From Streptomyces canus (GTDB lineage Bacteria > Actinomycetota > Actinomycetes > Streptomycetales > Streptomycetaceae): a DNA stretch of 64,000 nucleotides. The DNA is taken from NCBI RefSeq assembly GCF_041435015.1, contig NZ_CP107989.1, forward strand, positions 9,858,001 through 9,922,000. Direction: 5' to 3'. The position numbers and the translations under genes were made by a program. Below, one piece after another: positions 9,547 to 18,955 of this stretch (position 1 is the stretch's first letter; every line of letters starts with the position of its first letter). The notes under the pieces were generated by a model. It ran no database searches and was not told where the DNA came from. It saw only the letters and a program-made list of their open reading frames with translations.

Positions 9547-9898
9547 CCGTCCACCACACCAGGGCGACGCCCTCGTGGGCTGTGGCGGAGCCCACACCTC
9601 CGGTCACAGCGGTGTCACAGATCATTCTGGAACTGCGCCTGCTCGCGGGTTTGTTCCTCCAGACCAGTGGCGTGATCGGCCAACGGGGCCAGGCCGAGAC
9701 CTCGTAGAGCGGCATCCCAGCCGCACCGCGGGCCGCCGTCGCGTGCGCAGCCACCCGTGCCGCGCCCGCGCCGCGTGCCGGGCCAGCGCGAACTCCGCCT
9801 GGCCCAGCAGCAGATGAGCGTGCAGGGATCCGGGGTGCAAGGGAGGAATCAATCCACACCCACCTGTTCCTGTGGGACGTATTGGCTCCCGGCCGGGC
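9547..9898 (-). other. Gap with a possible gene remnant
   Basis: No intact gene is seen in these 352 bases. On the minus strand short helical-looking segments appear in two frames: LHAHLLLGQAEFALARHAAR, then LGLAPLADHATGLEEQTREQ ending at a stop near 9620. They could be the frameshifted tail of a lost protein. I cannot name a family, and it may be chance. Confidence 0.3.
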
Positions 9899-11502
9899 TC
9901 AGATACGGCGCACGGTGTGCAGCGTTTTGGCGTACGTCCCCGAGCCGTCGAGCAGAGAGGCACCGCCCAGGTCGGACATGGTGGGCCCGTTGGCCGTCTT
10001 GCGGCTGGAGAGGAAGCGGCGTCTGCCGACGGCGTCGAGACCCAGGTAGATGCCGACGTGGTCGAGGGTCGGGCTGACCCGGTCGTCACCGGAGTCGGCG
10101 TTGAACAGCACCAGGTCGCCGGGCTGGAGCAGGGCCGCGGCGGGCGGGGTGGCCCCGGTGGCACGGTCGACGACCACGCCCGGCGCGTAGTCGGCGATGT
10201 GCCGGGACTTGCGCGGGATCCGCGTGCCCGAGGTGTCCTCCTCCGCGGCCAGGGGCACGCCCAGGTGGTAGCCGTAGACCATGCGTGTGTAGCCCGAGCA
10301 GTCGAGGTTGCCTAATCCGTTGCTAAGGGCGTTCCGAGGAACATCGCGGCGTACGCGAGGACGTCCGGGACGGTGGATCCGGCCCAGCCGCGGATGGTCT
10401 GCTCCAGCTCGGCTGTCCAGGTACCGTCGAACGGCTCCGGCAGCAGACGCACCCAGTCACCGTGGGCGACGGTCGGCAGGGTCGCCCAGTTCGCGGCGTC
10501 CACTTCGAGGCGGCTCACGGACAGGCGGACCGGCAGGTTGGTGCAGCCGTCGTTGGCCAAGGCGCGCAGACCCACACGGCCCTTGGTCAACGTGGGCGTG
10601 GAGTCGGTGAGATCGAAGGTCCACGAAGATGGTTCAGGCGACGCGGACGGCCAGGCCTTCGCCTGGATCCGGGCACTCTCCCGCCGCACCCGGATCGTCC
10701 AGTCGGCCCCTGCCCGCACACCTGTGGCCAGTGTGACCGCCGCTCCCAGCACCGTCACGTCGTTGTCGACCTCCTTCTCCAACCGCATCTCGACCGCCCC
10801 GGAGGTGAGGAAGGACAGCCGGGCCCGGTAGTGATTCTGGGTGCTGAAGTAGCCGAAGGTCAGTGCGAACGAACAGGCCTGCCCTGTGGGGACCTTGTCG
10901 AACCTGCCCGTGCAGCGCACGTCGACGTCGGTGATCTGTTCGTCGAGCAGGCTGGCGTGCCGGCTGGACCCGGTGGTCGTGAGGTCGATGATCCCGGTAC
11001 CCGGTACGACCGAGAAGTCGGTATTGAAGGTGTCGGACGTGATCCACCTGCCGCCGCCCGGTGAGGTGCCCCAGTACACCGGGTCCCCCTCGCGCAGCGC
11101 GAGGTCCGGCAGCGTCCGCTGGAAGTCGTCCACGAAAGGTCGCTTGTTCTCCGCGAACGTCCGCTGCGGGCCGGGCAGTACGACGGTTCGCGCGCCGCGT
11201 GTCAGCAGCGCGACGCGCTTGCCGGCGGAGGTGACCTCGGTGCGGGCCGGGGTGCCGGCGAGCACGGTGGTGGTGAGCGGGGTGATGAGGGCCACCGGGG
11301 TGAAGTACGTGGCGTCCAGGGGCGCCATGCGCACCCACGAACGGGCTGAGGACAGGCCGTCCGGCCCGGGGAAGGCCGGCACGTCCGCGGCCGCGGCGGC
11401 ACGCGCCGGGGCCGCCGTGGCCAGACCGGTGAGCGGGACGGCGGCGGAGGCCGCGAAGGCGGCGAGGAGTCTTCGTCGAGATGTGTCAGACATGTGTTTC
11501 AT
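9899..11502 (-). pseudogene. Secreted NlpC/P60 peptidoglycan hydrolase, split
   Basis: The N-terminal piece (11502 to 10312) has a Tat leader (TSRRRLLAAFAASAAVPL) and a beta-sandwich region ending DVLAYAAMFLGTPLATD followed by TAG. The C-terminal NlpC/P60 domain lies one frame over. Its catalytic cysteine is in NLDCSGYTRMVYGYH, the His in SPTLDHVGIYLG, and it ends at 9899. Homologues have a linker of some tens of residues between these parts, so a short deletion plus frameshift occurred near 10310. Both halves are otherwise well preserved, which suggests recent loss. An assembly error can explain the shift but not easily the missing linker. Confidence 0.75.
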
Positions 11503-11539
11503 GATCCGCCGCCACCCATCGAGTCGTCACGCCACCCCC

Positions 11540-11860
11540 TACTTCGGCCAGGGCCCGGTGAGTTCGCGGTCCAGCAGGTTCGACGTCCTGGTCACTAACG
11601 CGGGCGTCCCATCGATCAGCGTGTTCGAGGGCACCCGCATGGCCCGCGCGCGGGAGGTCTTCGAAATCAACACGTTCGGTGTGATCGCGACGACGCAGGC
11701 GGTACTGTCCCAGTTCCGCGAGCGCGGCTCCGGCGTGGTGGTCGATGTGACCTCCACCGTGGTGCTGGGCCAGATGTCGCTCTCGGTCGTCTGCAAGGCG
11801 AGCAAGATGCCCCCCCGGACGAACTGGTTCCTGCGCCCTACGCACCATGGGCAGAGAAGG
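11540..11860 (+). pseudogene. SDR-family oxidoreductase remnant
   Basis: A fragment of a short-chain dehydrogenase: RFDVLVTNAGVPSISVFEGT, a segment with VFEINTFGVIATTQAVL, then GVVVDVTSTVVLGQMSLSVV and CKASK in place of the usual YxASK. The catalytic tyrosine is lost. The Rossmann N-terminus is missing, and after about 11805 the frame changes to one reading ELVPAPYAPWAEKA, which fits the tail of this SDR group. It lies between two minus-strand genes and has no clear start. Confidence 0.6.
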
Positions 11861-11984
11861 CCATGGGCGACTCCACGGGCCAGGCCCCGCGGCACCAGTT
11901 CGAACTGCGCACTTGCCTGCGTACCCACTCCGCTGCGGAAACCGCGTCGCCGCACCGGCCGCACAGCCTGATCGCGGCGACAAC

Positions 11985-13079
11985 TCAGGCGGCCTCCCGA
12001 CGCGGCGCGCGGCGGCGGGTCAGGCGGGTGCGGAGGCCGAGCCGTCCGCCGGTGACGACCAGGGCGACGATCAGGACGAGACCGGTGAACAGGCTGGGGG
12101 CCCACTGGGCGGAGGTCGCGAGGCCGAGGCCCACCGTCCCGGTGCCCAGCAGCAGGACGGCGATGACCGTGCCCCAGGAGTTGAAGCGGCCCGCGCGCAG
12201 CTGGGTGGCGCCGACGAAGGCGGCGGCGTACGACGACAGCAGATAGGGCGTGCCGGCCTCTGGTGAGCCCGAGCCGATCTGCGAGGCGAAGACGACGCCC
12301 GCGCATCCGGCGATCGCCGACGACGCGACGAGGGTGAGGAAGCGAAGGCGGTCGGTGGGTACGCCCTGCAGGCGTGCGGCGTCCGAGTTGAAGCCTGTCG
12401 CGTACAGGCGGCGCCCGGTCGCCGTGTGTTCGAGGACGAACCACAGCGCGACCGCCACCACCAGGAGGTAGAGCACGGGGATGGTGAAGCCGCCCGCGCT
12501 CTTCTGCCCGATGCTCGCGAAGGGTTCACGCAGGAGTTTGACGCCGGTGATCGACGTGCCGTCGGTGAACATCGTGATGAAGGCCTGGATGAGCGACCCG
12601 GTCGCCAGCGTCGCGATGAACGAGTCGACCCGCAGCGTCACCACGACGATTCCGTTGATCACACCGATCACCAGGGCGGTGCCCATGGCGAGGGCGATGG
12701 CGCCCCCCGCGCCGATGTCCGTGGAAATGATCACCTTGGCGGTGATGACTCCGGTCAGCGACATCGTGTAGGCGATGGACAGGTCGAAGACGCGCGCGGC
12801 CAGCGGCGGCACCACGCTCAACGCGACCAGGCCGGTCACCGCGTTGCTGTTGAGTACCTGCTGGAACGTCTGCCAGGTGGGAAACGTGTCCGGCGCCCAG
12901 AACGAGAACACGACGATGATCACGATCCACACGTAGACCGCGCCGATGTTCGTGAAGGACAGTCCCGTGAGCGCACGGCGTCCCAGCGGGGGTCGCGTCG
13001 GCGGCGCGGCGGGTGGCGCCTCGGTCGGTTCGCCGAGGGACGGGCCGGTGCCGGTGGGGTCGGCGGCGGTGGTGCTCAT
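11985..13079 (-). CDS. Ribose-type ABC transporter permease
   Basis: A 364-residue membrane protein of the RbsC/BPD_transp_2 family, forming the channel of a ribose-type importer. The ATG at 13079 overlaps the stop of the ATPase gene (ATGA). After a Pro-rich cytoplasmic start, about nine to ten hydrophobic segments follow, among them YVWIVIIVVFSFW, LSVVPPLAARVFDLSIAYTM and a stretch with GVINGIVVVTLRVDSFIATL. The family signature TGRRLYATGFNSDAARLQGV is at about residues 236-255. It belongs to the operon binding protein (17610) - GMC oxidoreductase - ATPase - permease, read leftwards. The operator-like site at 17665-17683 probably controls the whole unit. Confidence 0.93.
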   Translation of the reverse strand: MSTTAADPTGTGPSLGEPTEAPPAAPPTRPPLGRRALTGLSFTNIGAVYVWIVIIVVFSFWAPDTFPTWQTFQQVLNSNAVTGLVALSVVPPLAARVFDLSIAYTMSLTGVITAKVIISTDIGAGGAIALAMGTALVIGVINGIVVVTLRVDSFIATLATGSLIQAFITMFTDGTSITGVKLLREPFASIGQKSAGGFTIPVLYLLVVAVALWFVLEHTATGRRLYATGFNSDAARLQGVPTDRLRFLTLVASSAIAGCAGVVFASQIGSGSPEAGTPYLLSSYAAAFVGATQLRAGRFNSWGTVIAVLLLGTGTVGLGLATSAQWAPSLFTGLVLIVALVVTGGRLGLRTRLTRRRAPRREAA

Positions 13080-14611
13080 GCTTCGGTTCCTTCCATGGCG
13101 TGGACGAGCGTCGGCTCGGTGATGGCATCGCCGGCGATCTCCCGGACGACCTGGCCGTCGCGCAGTACGAGGACCCGGGTGCACAGGGCGAGCAGGTCGC
13201 CCACGTCCGACGAGGAGACGATGACGCCGAGCCCTTGGGCCGCCTGCTCCTTGATCAGGTCGTAGAGCTGGAGCCGGGTGGCGATGTCGACACCGGCCGT
13301 CGGCTCGCACAGGACCAGCACCTCGGGTTCCAGGGCCAGGCAGCGGGCCATGACAACCTTTTGCTGGTTGCCGCCGCTGAGGGTGGTGATCGGGGCGTGC
13401 CGGCCGGCCGTACGGATCCCGACCCGCTCCACCCAGTCGTCGACGACCGCGGCCTCGTGCCGGCCGTCGAGGATGCGCCGCCCCGTACGGAGCCGGGACA
13501 GCAGCGGCAGCGTGAGGTTCTCGGCGACGCTGAAGTCGGCGATCACACCGTGGGCGGCCCGGTCGCCGGGCACCAGGGGGATGCCGAGGCGGGCGGCGCG
13601 GGAGGCGTCGGACCACTCCGGCGACCGGGCGGGACAGCGCAACTGCCCTTGTACGTCACCGGGCCAGGCGCCGGTCACGACGTACGGCAGCACGTCGTGA
13701 CCGGAACCGGCGAGCCCGGTGACACCGAGCAGCTCACCGCGCGCAAGGGAGAACCCGAGCTCCCGGAGCGGGCCGCCGGTCAACTCCCGTGCCTCCAAGG
13801 CGAGTTCGCCGGAACGCGAAGTCGCCGATACCGCCCGGCGCTCGGCGGAACGCTCCGTCGCCTCGCCGGCCATGCGGGAGGCAAGGCTCTGAGGCGTCAG
13901 TCCTTGCACCGGCCGGGTGGCGATGCGCCGGCCCCCGCGGATGACGGTCACCCGATCCGCCACCTGGAAGATCTCGTCGAGGCGGTGCGACACGTACAGC
14001 ACGCTCGCCCCGCCCCGCCGTACCTCCCGCACGATGTCCAGGAGCTTGCCGACCTCGCTCGGCGGGAGAACGGCGGTCGGTTCGTCCAGCACCAGCAGGC
14101 CCTGGTCGGCCTCCCAGCCCTGGAGCGCCGCGGCGATGGCCACCACCGTGCGCTGCACGGGCGTGGCGTCCACCAGGGGGCGGCGCACGTCGATGTCCAG
14201 GCCGAACCGGTGGACGAGTTCCACAGTGCGCTGCTCCTGCTCGCGCCAGCGGATGTTGCCGAGGCGGCTGCGGGCGAAGCCCCGGCTGAGCGCCAGGTTG
14301 TCCATCGCGCTCAACTCGCCCACCAGGCCCAGCTCCTGATGGACGAAGCGCAGCCGGTCGTGGTCCGAGCCGAGGTCGAAGGGCTCACCGTCCAGCCGGG
14401 CCTCGGCTCCCGCGTCGGCCTGGTGGTAGCCGGCGAGGATCTTGATGAGGGTCGACTTGCCGGAGCCGTTGGGGCCGACGAGGGCGTGGATCTCGCCTCG
14501 TGCGATGTCCAGATCGACGTCCCGCAGCGCCTGGGTCCCGCCGAAACGCTTGGACAGTCCGGTGATGCTCAGCACCGGGCTCGTTGTCACCGTGTCCGGC
14601 ATCGCGATCAC
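13076..14611 (-). CDS. Ribose-type ABC transporter ATPase (tandem domains)
   Basis: The motor of the ribose-type importer, about 511 residues with two ABC domains. I prefer the GTG at 14611, whose GTGA overlaps the stop of the GMC gene; an ATG at 14602 is the alternative. The first domain has Walker A GPNGSGKST and Walker B LLVLDEPTAVL, but its signature is unusual (DATPVQRTVVAI where LSVAQ is usual). The second domain has the degenerate Walker A of the family (GLAGSGHDVL) with an intact signature LSGGNQQKV and EPTAGVD. Only one canonical site is expected, as in RbsA. The stop overlaps the permease start. Confidence 0.92.
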   Translation of the reverse strand: MIAMPDTVTTSPVLSITGLSKRFGGTQALRDVDLDIARGEIHALVGPNGSGKSTLIKILAGYHQADAGAEARLDGEPFDLGSDHDRLRFVHQELGLVGELSAMDNLALSRGFARSRLGNIRWREQEQRTVELVHRFGLDIDVRRPLVDATPVQRTVVAIAAALQGWEADQGLLVLDEPTAVLPPSEVGKLLDIVREVRRGGASVLYVSHRLDEIFQVADRVTVIRGGRRIATRPVQGLTPQSLASRMAGEATERSAERRAVSATSRSGELALEARELTGGPLRELGFSLARGELLGVTGLAGSGHDVLPYVVTGAWPGDVQGQLRCPARSPEWSDASRAARLGIPLVPGDRAAHGVIADFSVAENLTLPLLSRLRTGRRILDGRHEAAVVDDWVERVGIRTAGRHAPITTLSGGNQQKVVMARCLALEPEVLVLCEPTAGVDIATRLQLYDLIKEQAAQGLGVIVSSSDVGDLLALCTRVLVLRDGQVVREIAGDAITEPTLVHAMEGTEA

Positions 14612-16251
14612 GACCCGCCCTGTACGGCCAGGCCCTCGACGGCGGGGATCGGGTTCGTGCGACCTGTCATGAGGTCCGCGAGCCGTTCCGCGGCGGCGAT
14701 GGTCGGCAGGTTGGTGTTGGCCCGCGGCACCTCGGGGAAGACCGAGGCGTCGGCCACCCACAGCCCTTCGACCCCGAGCACACGGCCGGCCGGGTCGACC
14801 ACCGTGCGCGGGTCGTCGGGCGCGCCCATGCGGCAGGTGCCGCAGATGTGTCCGGTGTCGCCGATCGTCTCCAGCAGCCACCGGGCGATGGCGCTGTCGT
14901 CCGCGAGCGCGTCGGTGGCCGTGCCGGCGAGGTCGACGGTGATGTGCTCGAAGGCGGCGTCGAACGAACCGGAGCGGACCAGCTCCAGGCAGCGGTGGAC
15001 GCCGTCCCGCATCCGGGTCAGGTCCCCGGGGTCGTGCAGCAGGTTCTGCTCGATGATCGGGTGGACGTCCGGGTCGGGTGAGGCCAGGCGCAGGGTGCCG
15101 CGGGAGAACTCCTGGTTGGCCCACAGGCAGAGCAGCCCCGGACCGCCCGAGGCGTGGCCGCCGCCCGCACCGCCCCAGGTGCCGCGGGCCCCGTCGGCCA
15201 CCAGGTGCGAGTCGTTCATGTCGGGCAGGGCGAGGGTCTGGTTGATCGAGACGATCATCATGTCGTTCTCGCTCGCGTCGGCGAGGTGGGACGAGTAGCG
15301 CAGACAGCAGTTGGTCTGCCGTTCGTCCAGGCCGGGCCGTGCCTCGGGGCGCTGGTGGAGCCAGAACAGCGCCAGCGGGTGCTCCTGCATGCCTTCACCG
15401 ACCGGCAGCGACGCCACCCGGCCGCCCGGTCCGATGCCGGAACGCAGCAGGATCGAGGGGGAGTGCACGGCCCCGGCGCAGAGCACGACCCGCGCGGCGC
15501 GGACCTGCGTCCAGGTGCCGTCCACGCGCACCCGCACACCCACCGCGCGACCGCCCTCGACGATCACCTGGTCGACCGTCGCGTCACCCACGATCCGCAG
15601 GTTCGGCCGCTTCCGGGCGGGCTCCAGGTAGCCGTCGTTGGCGGTGACCCGAGCGCCGTCGCGGGCGTTGATGCCGTAGGGCGAAACACCGGTGCCGGTG
15701 GGCCCGTTGTGGTCGTCGCACCACGGGTGGCCGATGCCCAGCGCGGCCTCGGCGAGCGCGTGGTCGGCGGGCCCCCACGCCTCGCGCCCGAGCCGTTGCA
15801 CCGGGATAGGCCCGCCGGCGCCGTGGTGCGGCCGGTCGCCGAAGTCCGCGTCGCTCTCCATACGCCGCAGGTACGGCAGCATCTCCTCGTACGACCAGCC
15901 GGGACAGCCGTAGGACGCCCAGCGGTCGTAGTCGTCGGGCAGCGCACGGATGGCGATCATTCCGTTCACCGACGACGAGCCGCCGAGACCCCGGCCGCGC
16001 ACATGCGGACGGCGCTCTTGAGCGCTGCTGCGCCGCGATTCCAGACCGGGCCACTGAAACGGTGCGCACGCCGTCTCGTCCAGCGCCCGCCAGCCGTTCA
16101 TGCTGCGCATCTCGGGCGGGGCCTCGGCGGACCGCCAGTCCGGTCCGGCCTCCAGGAGTACGACCTCCTGGGCGGGGTCCTCACTCAGCCGGGCGGCCAG
16201 CACACATCCCGCGCTGCCACCGCCGACGACCACCCAGTCGGCCTCGATCAT
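14608..16251 (-). CDS. GMC-family FAD oxidoreductase
   Basis: A flavoenzyme of about 547 residues that oxidises an alcohol group of an organic substrate, related to choline and alcohol dehydrogenases. ATG 16251 follows GAGGGG; a GTG four codons earlier is possible. The N-terminal FAD fold is VVVGGGSAGCVLAARLSE. The first GMC signature is around GRGLGGSSSVNGMI, and the C-terminal active-site region shows ICGTCRMGAPDDPRTVVDP, then LWVADASVFPEVPRANTNLP. It is unusual to find it inside a sugar-type importer operon, which suggests that the imported compound is an alcohol or polyol and that this is its first oxidation step. Confidence 0.9.
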   Translation of the reverse strand: MIEADWVVVGGGSAGCVLAARLSEDPAQEVVLLEAGPDWRSAEAPPEMRSMNGWRALDETACAPFQWPGLESRRSSAQERRPHVRGRGLGGSSSVNGMIAIRALPDDYDRWASYGCPGWSYEEMLPYLRRMESDADFGDRPHHGAGGPIPVQRLGREAWGPADHALAEAALGIGHPWCDDHNGPTGTGVSPYGINARDGARVTANDGYLEPARKRPNLRIVGDATVDQVIVEGGRAVGVRVRVDGTWTQVRAARVVLCAGAVHSPSILLRSGIGPGGRVASLPVGEGMQEHPLALFWLHQRPEARPGLDERQTNCCLRYSSHLADASENDMMIVSINQTLALPDMNDSHLVADGARGTWGGAGGGHASGGPGLLCLWANQEFSRGTLRLASPDPDVHPIIEQNLLHDPGDLTRMRDGVHRCLELVRSGSFDAAFEHITVDLAGTATDALADDSAIARWLLETIGDTGHICGTCRMGAPDDPRTVVDPAGRVLGVEGLWVADASVFPEVPRANTNLPTIAAAERLADLMTGRTNPIPAVEGLAVQGGS

Positions 16252-16401
16252 GTTGCCCCTCACGCGCCCACCTCCACTCGCGGGCGCTCGGGGGCGGTCA
16301 GGTTCTTCTCCGGGGGGCGGGAACGTAGGAGATGGAGCAGCTGTGTGGACATGAGGTGACTCCCCTATGCGCCTTGTCGCGCGATCGGCTCGTGAGTCAA
16401 G

Positions 16402-16415
16402 CTGAAGTAGCTTCA
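16402..16415. other. Inverted repeat between binding-protein and GMC genes
   Basis: CTGAAG TAG CTTCAG is a 6-bp palindrome in the 210-base gap between the two genes. It could be a weak attenuating hairpin that lowers expression downstream of the binding protein, or an operator. There is nothing else recognisable in the gap. Confidence 0.3.
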
Positions 16416-16461
16416 GTACTGCGAAGCGTCAGTGGCGTGGTGAGGACGTCCGGAAGGGACG

Positions 16462-17610
16462 TCAGCTCTTGCCCCACAGCTTCTTGAACTGGGCCTGGTA
16501 CTCCTCGACGAGCGGGAACTGCGTCTTCGTCGAGATCAGGTTGTCCTTGTCGATGAGCATGAACGGCAGCTGGGCGTCCTGTGTCACCTGCATCGACTGG
16601 CCGGTGAAGTGCCGTGCCAGCCCGTCGGCCTGCGCCCACGCGTTCTCGATGTTGTTGAACGCGACGGCGGCCTGTGTCTGACCGGAGTCGATGTACTGGT
16701 AGTTCGTGGACTCGCCGACGTTGACGATCGTGTGGACCTTGTTCTGCAGTCCGGCGGCCCGCAGTGCGGCCGGCACGCCCACGTTGAGCAGGGCGAGCGA
16801 GAAGACGATGTGCGTGACCTTGGGGTGTGCGCGGACGTAGGAGACCACGCGGTCCGGCATGTCCTTGCCGATGGCGGTGATCGGCACGTCGACCTTGTCG
16901 TAGCCGCAGCCGGCGCACCACTTCTCGTAGTCGCTGCGGAAGGTGTCGGCGACCGGCTTGAGGATGCCGTACGTCGGCATGTCGAAGTAGACGGCGTCGG
17001 CGTCGCCCTGGCTGTCGGAGGTCACCCAGGAGGCCATGATCTTGCCCTCGATGTCCACGACGTCGGGCCCGTCGATGAGCATGCTGATGCCGTCGCCCGC
17101 GGTGTCGTCCGTGGAGGACTCGACTACGGGGATGTTCAGGTCCTTGAGCTGCTTCAACTGCTTGGCGAACACGCTGCGCGGGAAGCCGGAGGCGATGACC
17201 GCGTCGGGCTTGTCGCGCACCGCCTGCGTCCAGGCGGCCTGCACCGACTGCGGGGTGCCCTGGGTGGGGATCTTGTTGACACTCCAGCCGAGCACCTTGG
17301 CCGCCTCGGTGAAGTAGTTCGCCAGGTCCTGGCAGGACTGCACACCGCACAGGATGAAGTCGATCTTCTTTCCGGCCGGGACCGGCTTGCCCACCGGCTG
17401 CGTGATGCCGATGCTCGTCGGGCGCTTCGAGTACTGGGCGAGGACTTGCTCGGCCGCCCTGACGCCGGCGGGGTTGCCGCCGGCCGCCTTGGCCGAGGTC
17501 CCGGCGTCGGCGTTGCCGCCGCACGCCGCCAGGGCGAGCAGCGCGGCGGTGGTGAACAGGGCCGTTGTGGCGCGGGTGCGGCCCTTGGAGCTGGTTCTAC
17601 GACGACTCAT
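16462..17610 (-). CDS. Ribose-type ABC transporter substrate-binding lipoprotein
   Basis: A 382-residue periplasmic-binding-protein-family (Peripla_BP_4) lipoprotein. The ATG at 17610 has AGGAGAAG five bases before it. The signal is MSRRRTSSKG...ALFTTAALLALAACGG with the lipid Cys about residue 30. The two-lobe fold is seen in KKIDFILCGVQSCQDLANYF, DAVIASGFPRSVFAKQLKQL and HIVFSLALLNVGVPAALRAA. It is the first gene of the operon with the GMC enzyme, ATPase and permease. The neighbours are catabolic enzymes rather than sugar kinases, so the ligand may be a non-sugar alcohol; this is inference. It is probably repressed through the site 55 bases upstream. Confidence 0.92.
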   Translation of the reverse strand: MSRRRTSSKGRTRATTALFTTAALLALAACGGNADAGTSAKAAGGNPAGVRAAEQVLAQYSKRPTSIGITQPVGKPVPAGKKIDFILCGVQSCQDLANYFTEAAKVLGWSVNKIPTQGTPQSVQAAWTQAVRDKPDAVIASGFPRSVFAKQLKQLKDLNIPVVESSTDDTAGDGISMLIDGPDVVDIEGKIMASWVTSDSQGDADAVYFDMPTYGILKPVADTFRSDYEKWCAGCGYDKVDVPITAIGKDMPDRVVSYVRAHPKVTHIVFSLALLNVGVPAALRAAGLQNKVHTIVNVGESTNYQYIDSGQTQAAVAFNNIENAWAQADGLARHFTGQSMQVTQDAQLPFMLIDKDNLISTKTQFPLVEEYQAQFKKLWGKS

Positions 17611-17664
17611 GGCACTTCTCCTGTCGACCGGGCTACGGCCTTCGCCGTGCCTCCATGTCGTGCA

Positions 17665-17683
17665 ACCTGAGTTCAGTTCAGGT
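17665..17683. promoter_or_regulatory. Regulon operator-like site 1
   Basis: ACCTGAGTTCAGTTCAGGT is a near-palindrome with perfect 6-base arms, 55 bases before the binding-protein gene. The same yTGArTTCAGTT core recurs before six other units in the window. The likely binder is the TetR protein at 44544. Confidence 0.65.
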
Positions 17684-17803
17684 GAATGTAAGCGCGCGGG
17701 GTCCGGCAGGCAACAGTCGTGCACACGATTGATCGCGTCTAGTCAACCAGCAACGTCGGTCGCGTCAGGCGGCGTCGTTCGGCGGAGAGGCAGGAGGTGC
17801 GTG

Positions 17804-18844
17804 TCAGCCGGGCAGCAGAACCGCCCGGCCTCGCACCCGCCCCCGGCGCAGCCGACCGAACGCCTCAGGTGCCGCGGACAGCGGGAACTGTTCCGTCTCG
17901 ACATGGAGTGAACCCGCCCGTGCCAGGGCGATGACCTCGGCGAGTTCGGGACGGGTGCCCCAGAACGGCAGGGAGAGCCGGAAACCCGCGGGAAGGAGGC
18001 CCGGCTTGCGGACCGTCAGCCGGCCGCCGCCGCTGCCGATCACCGCCAGTTCCCCACCGGGGCGCAGCAGTTGGACGGCGAGCGCGAACGTCGCCTCGTT
18101 GCCGACGAAGTCGAGTACGGCGTCGACTCCCGCACCGCCGGTCTCCGCCCTGAGTACCTTGGCCGTGCCCGGCCCCATCCGGACGCCGAGATGCGCGCCG
18201 GACCGCAGGGCGAGGTCCACCGCCTCCTCGCGGATGTCGACCGCCAATACTCGGCTCGGGGTGGTCGCACGCACCATCTGGACGGCCAGGTGCCCCAGGC
18301 CGCCGACACCGACGACCAGCACGAGGCTGCCCTCGTCGAGCGCGTGTCGCACTCCGGCGAGGGCGTGGTACGGCGTGAGGCCCGCGTCGGAGAGCGGAGC
18401 CGCCTGTGTGGCGGGCAGGTCACCGATCGGCACCAGGTGGCGGGCGGAGGGGACGAGGAGGTACTCGGCCATTCCGCCGTCCCGGCCGAGCCCGGCCCCG
18501 TGCCAGTTGAGGTCGCCGCGGTGGTCGCAGTAGTTGTCCCGACCGGCGGCGCAGCGGGTGCAGTTGCCGCAGCCCCACGGGCCGTAGACCACCACGCGCT
18601 CACCCGCCGCCCTGCCTTCGGCGTCGGGGCCGAGAGCCGCCACATGGCCGGCGACCTCGTGGCCGAGGGTGAACGGCGGCCGGTAGGAGAGTGTCCCCTC
18701 GTCCGCGTCGACGACATGGAGGTCGGACTGGCACAGCCCTGCGGCTTCGACCCGCACCAGCACCTCGGTCCCGCGCGGGACCGGGCGCTCCACCTCGGCG
18801 AGCGCCGGTTCCCGTCCCCATTCAGTAAGCCGCACCGCTTGCAT
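17804..18844 (-). CDS. Zinc-dependent alcohol dehydrogenase
   Basis: An NAD(P)-dependent medium-chain dehydrogenase of about 346 residues. It starts at ATG 18844; a GTG two codons earlier is possible. Catalytic zinc ligands are the Cys of GLCQSDLH and the His-Glu of TLGHEVAGHV. Structural zinc ligands form GCGNCTRCAAGRDNYC. The NAD fold is VVGVGGLGHLAVQM with the acidic end VLAVDIRE. It is transcribed away from the SDR gene at 18956, with an operator-like site between them, and towards the ribose-type importer operon. It probably oxidises an alcohol intermediate of the island. Confidence 0.9.
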   Translation of the reverse strand: MQAVRLTEWGREPALAEVERPVPRGTEVLVRVEAAGLCQSDLHVVDADEGTLSYRPPFTLGHEVAGHVAALGPDAEGRAAGERVVVYGPWGCGNCTRCAAGRDNYCDHRGDLNWHGAGLGRDGGMAEYLLVPSARHLVPIGDLPATQAAPLSDAGLTPYHALAGVRHALDEGSLVLVVGVGGLGHLAVQMVRATTPSRVLAVDIREEAVDLALRSGAHLGVRMGPGTAKVLRAETGGAGVDAVLDFVGNEATFALAVQLLRPGGELAVIGSGGGRLTVRKPGLLPAGFRLSLPFWGTRPELAEVIALARAGSLHVETEQFPLSAAPEAFGRLRRGRVRGRAVLLPG

Positions 18845-18892
18845 GCACACCGTCCCGGGTCTTGTCAGTTGACCGATGGTGACGGTAACAGA

Positions 18893-18911
18893 GGTGAAGT
18901 CAGTTCAGTAA
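18893..18911. promoter_or_regulatory. Regulon operator-like site 2
   Basis: GGTGAAGTCAGTTCAGTAA lies in the middle of the divergent promoter region between the alcohol dehydrogenase (minus) and the SDR (plus). It shares the TGArnTCAGTTCAG core and could control both directions. Confidence 0.6.
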
Positions 18912-18955
18912 CGATGGGGTGGACGCCGTCATGCGGCGGAAAGGGAGTGCGCGGG

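Noticed and set aside
13013..15298. A 761-codon plus-strand open frame across the importer ATPase and GMC genes
   Set aside because: Composition is Arg/Gly/His-rich without any family motif; the minus strand has clear ABC and GMC motifs.
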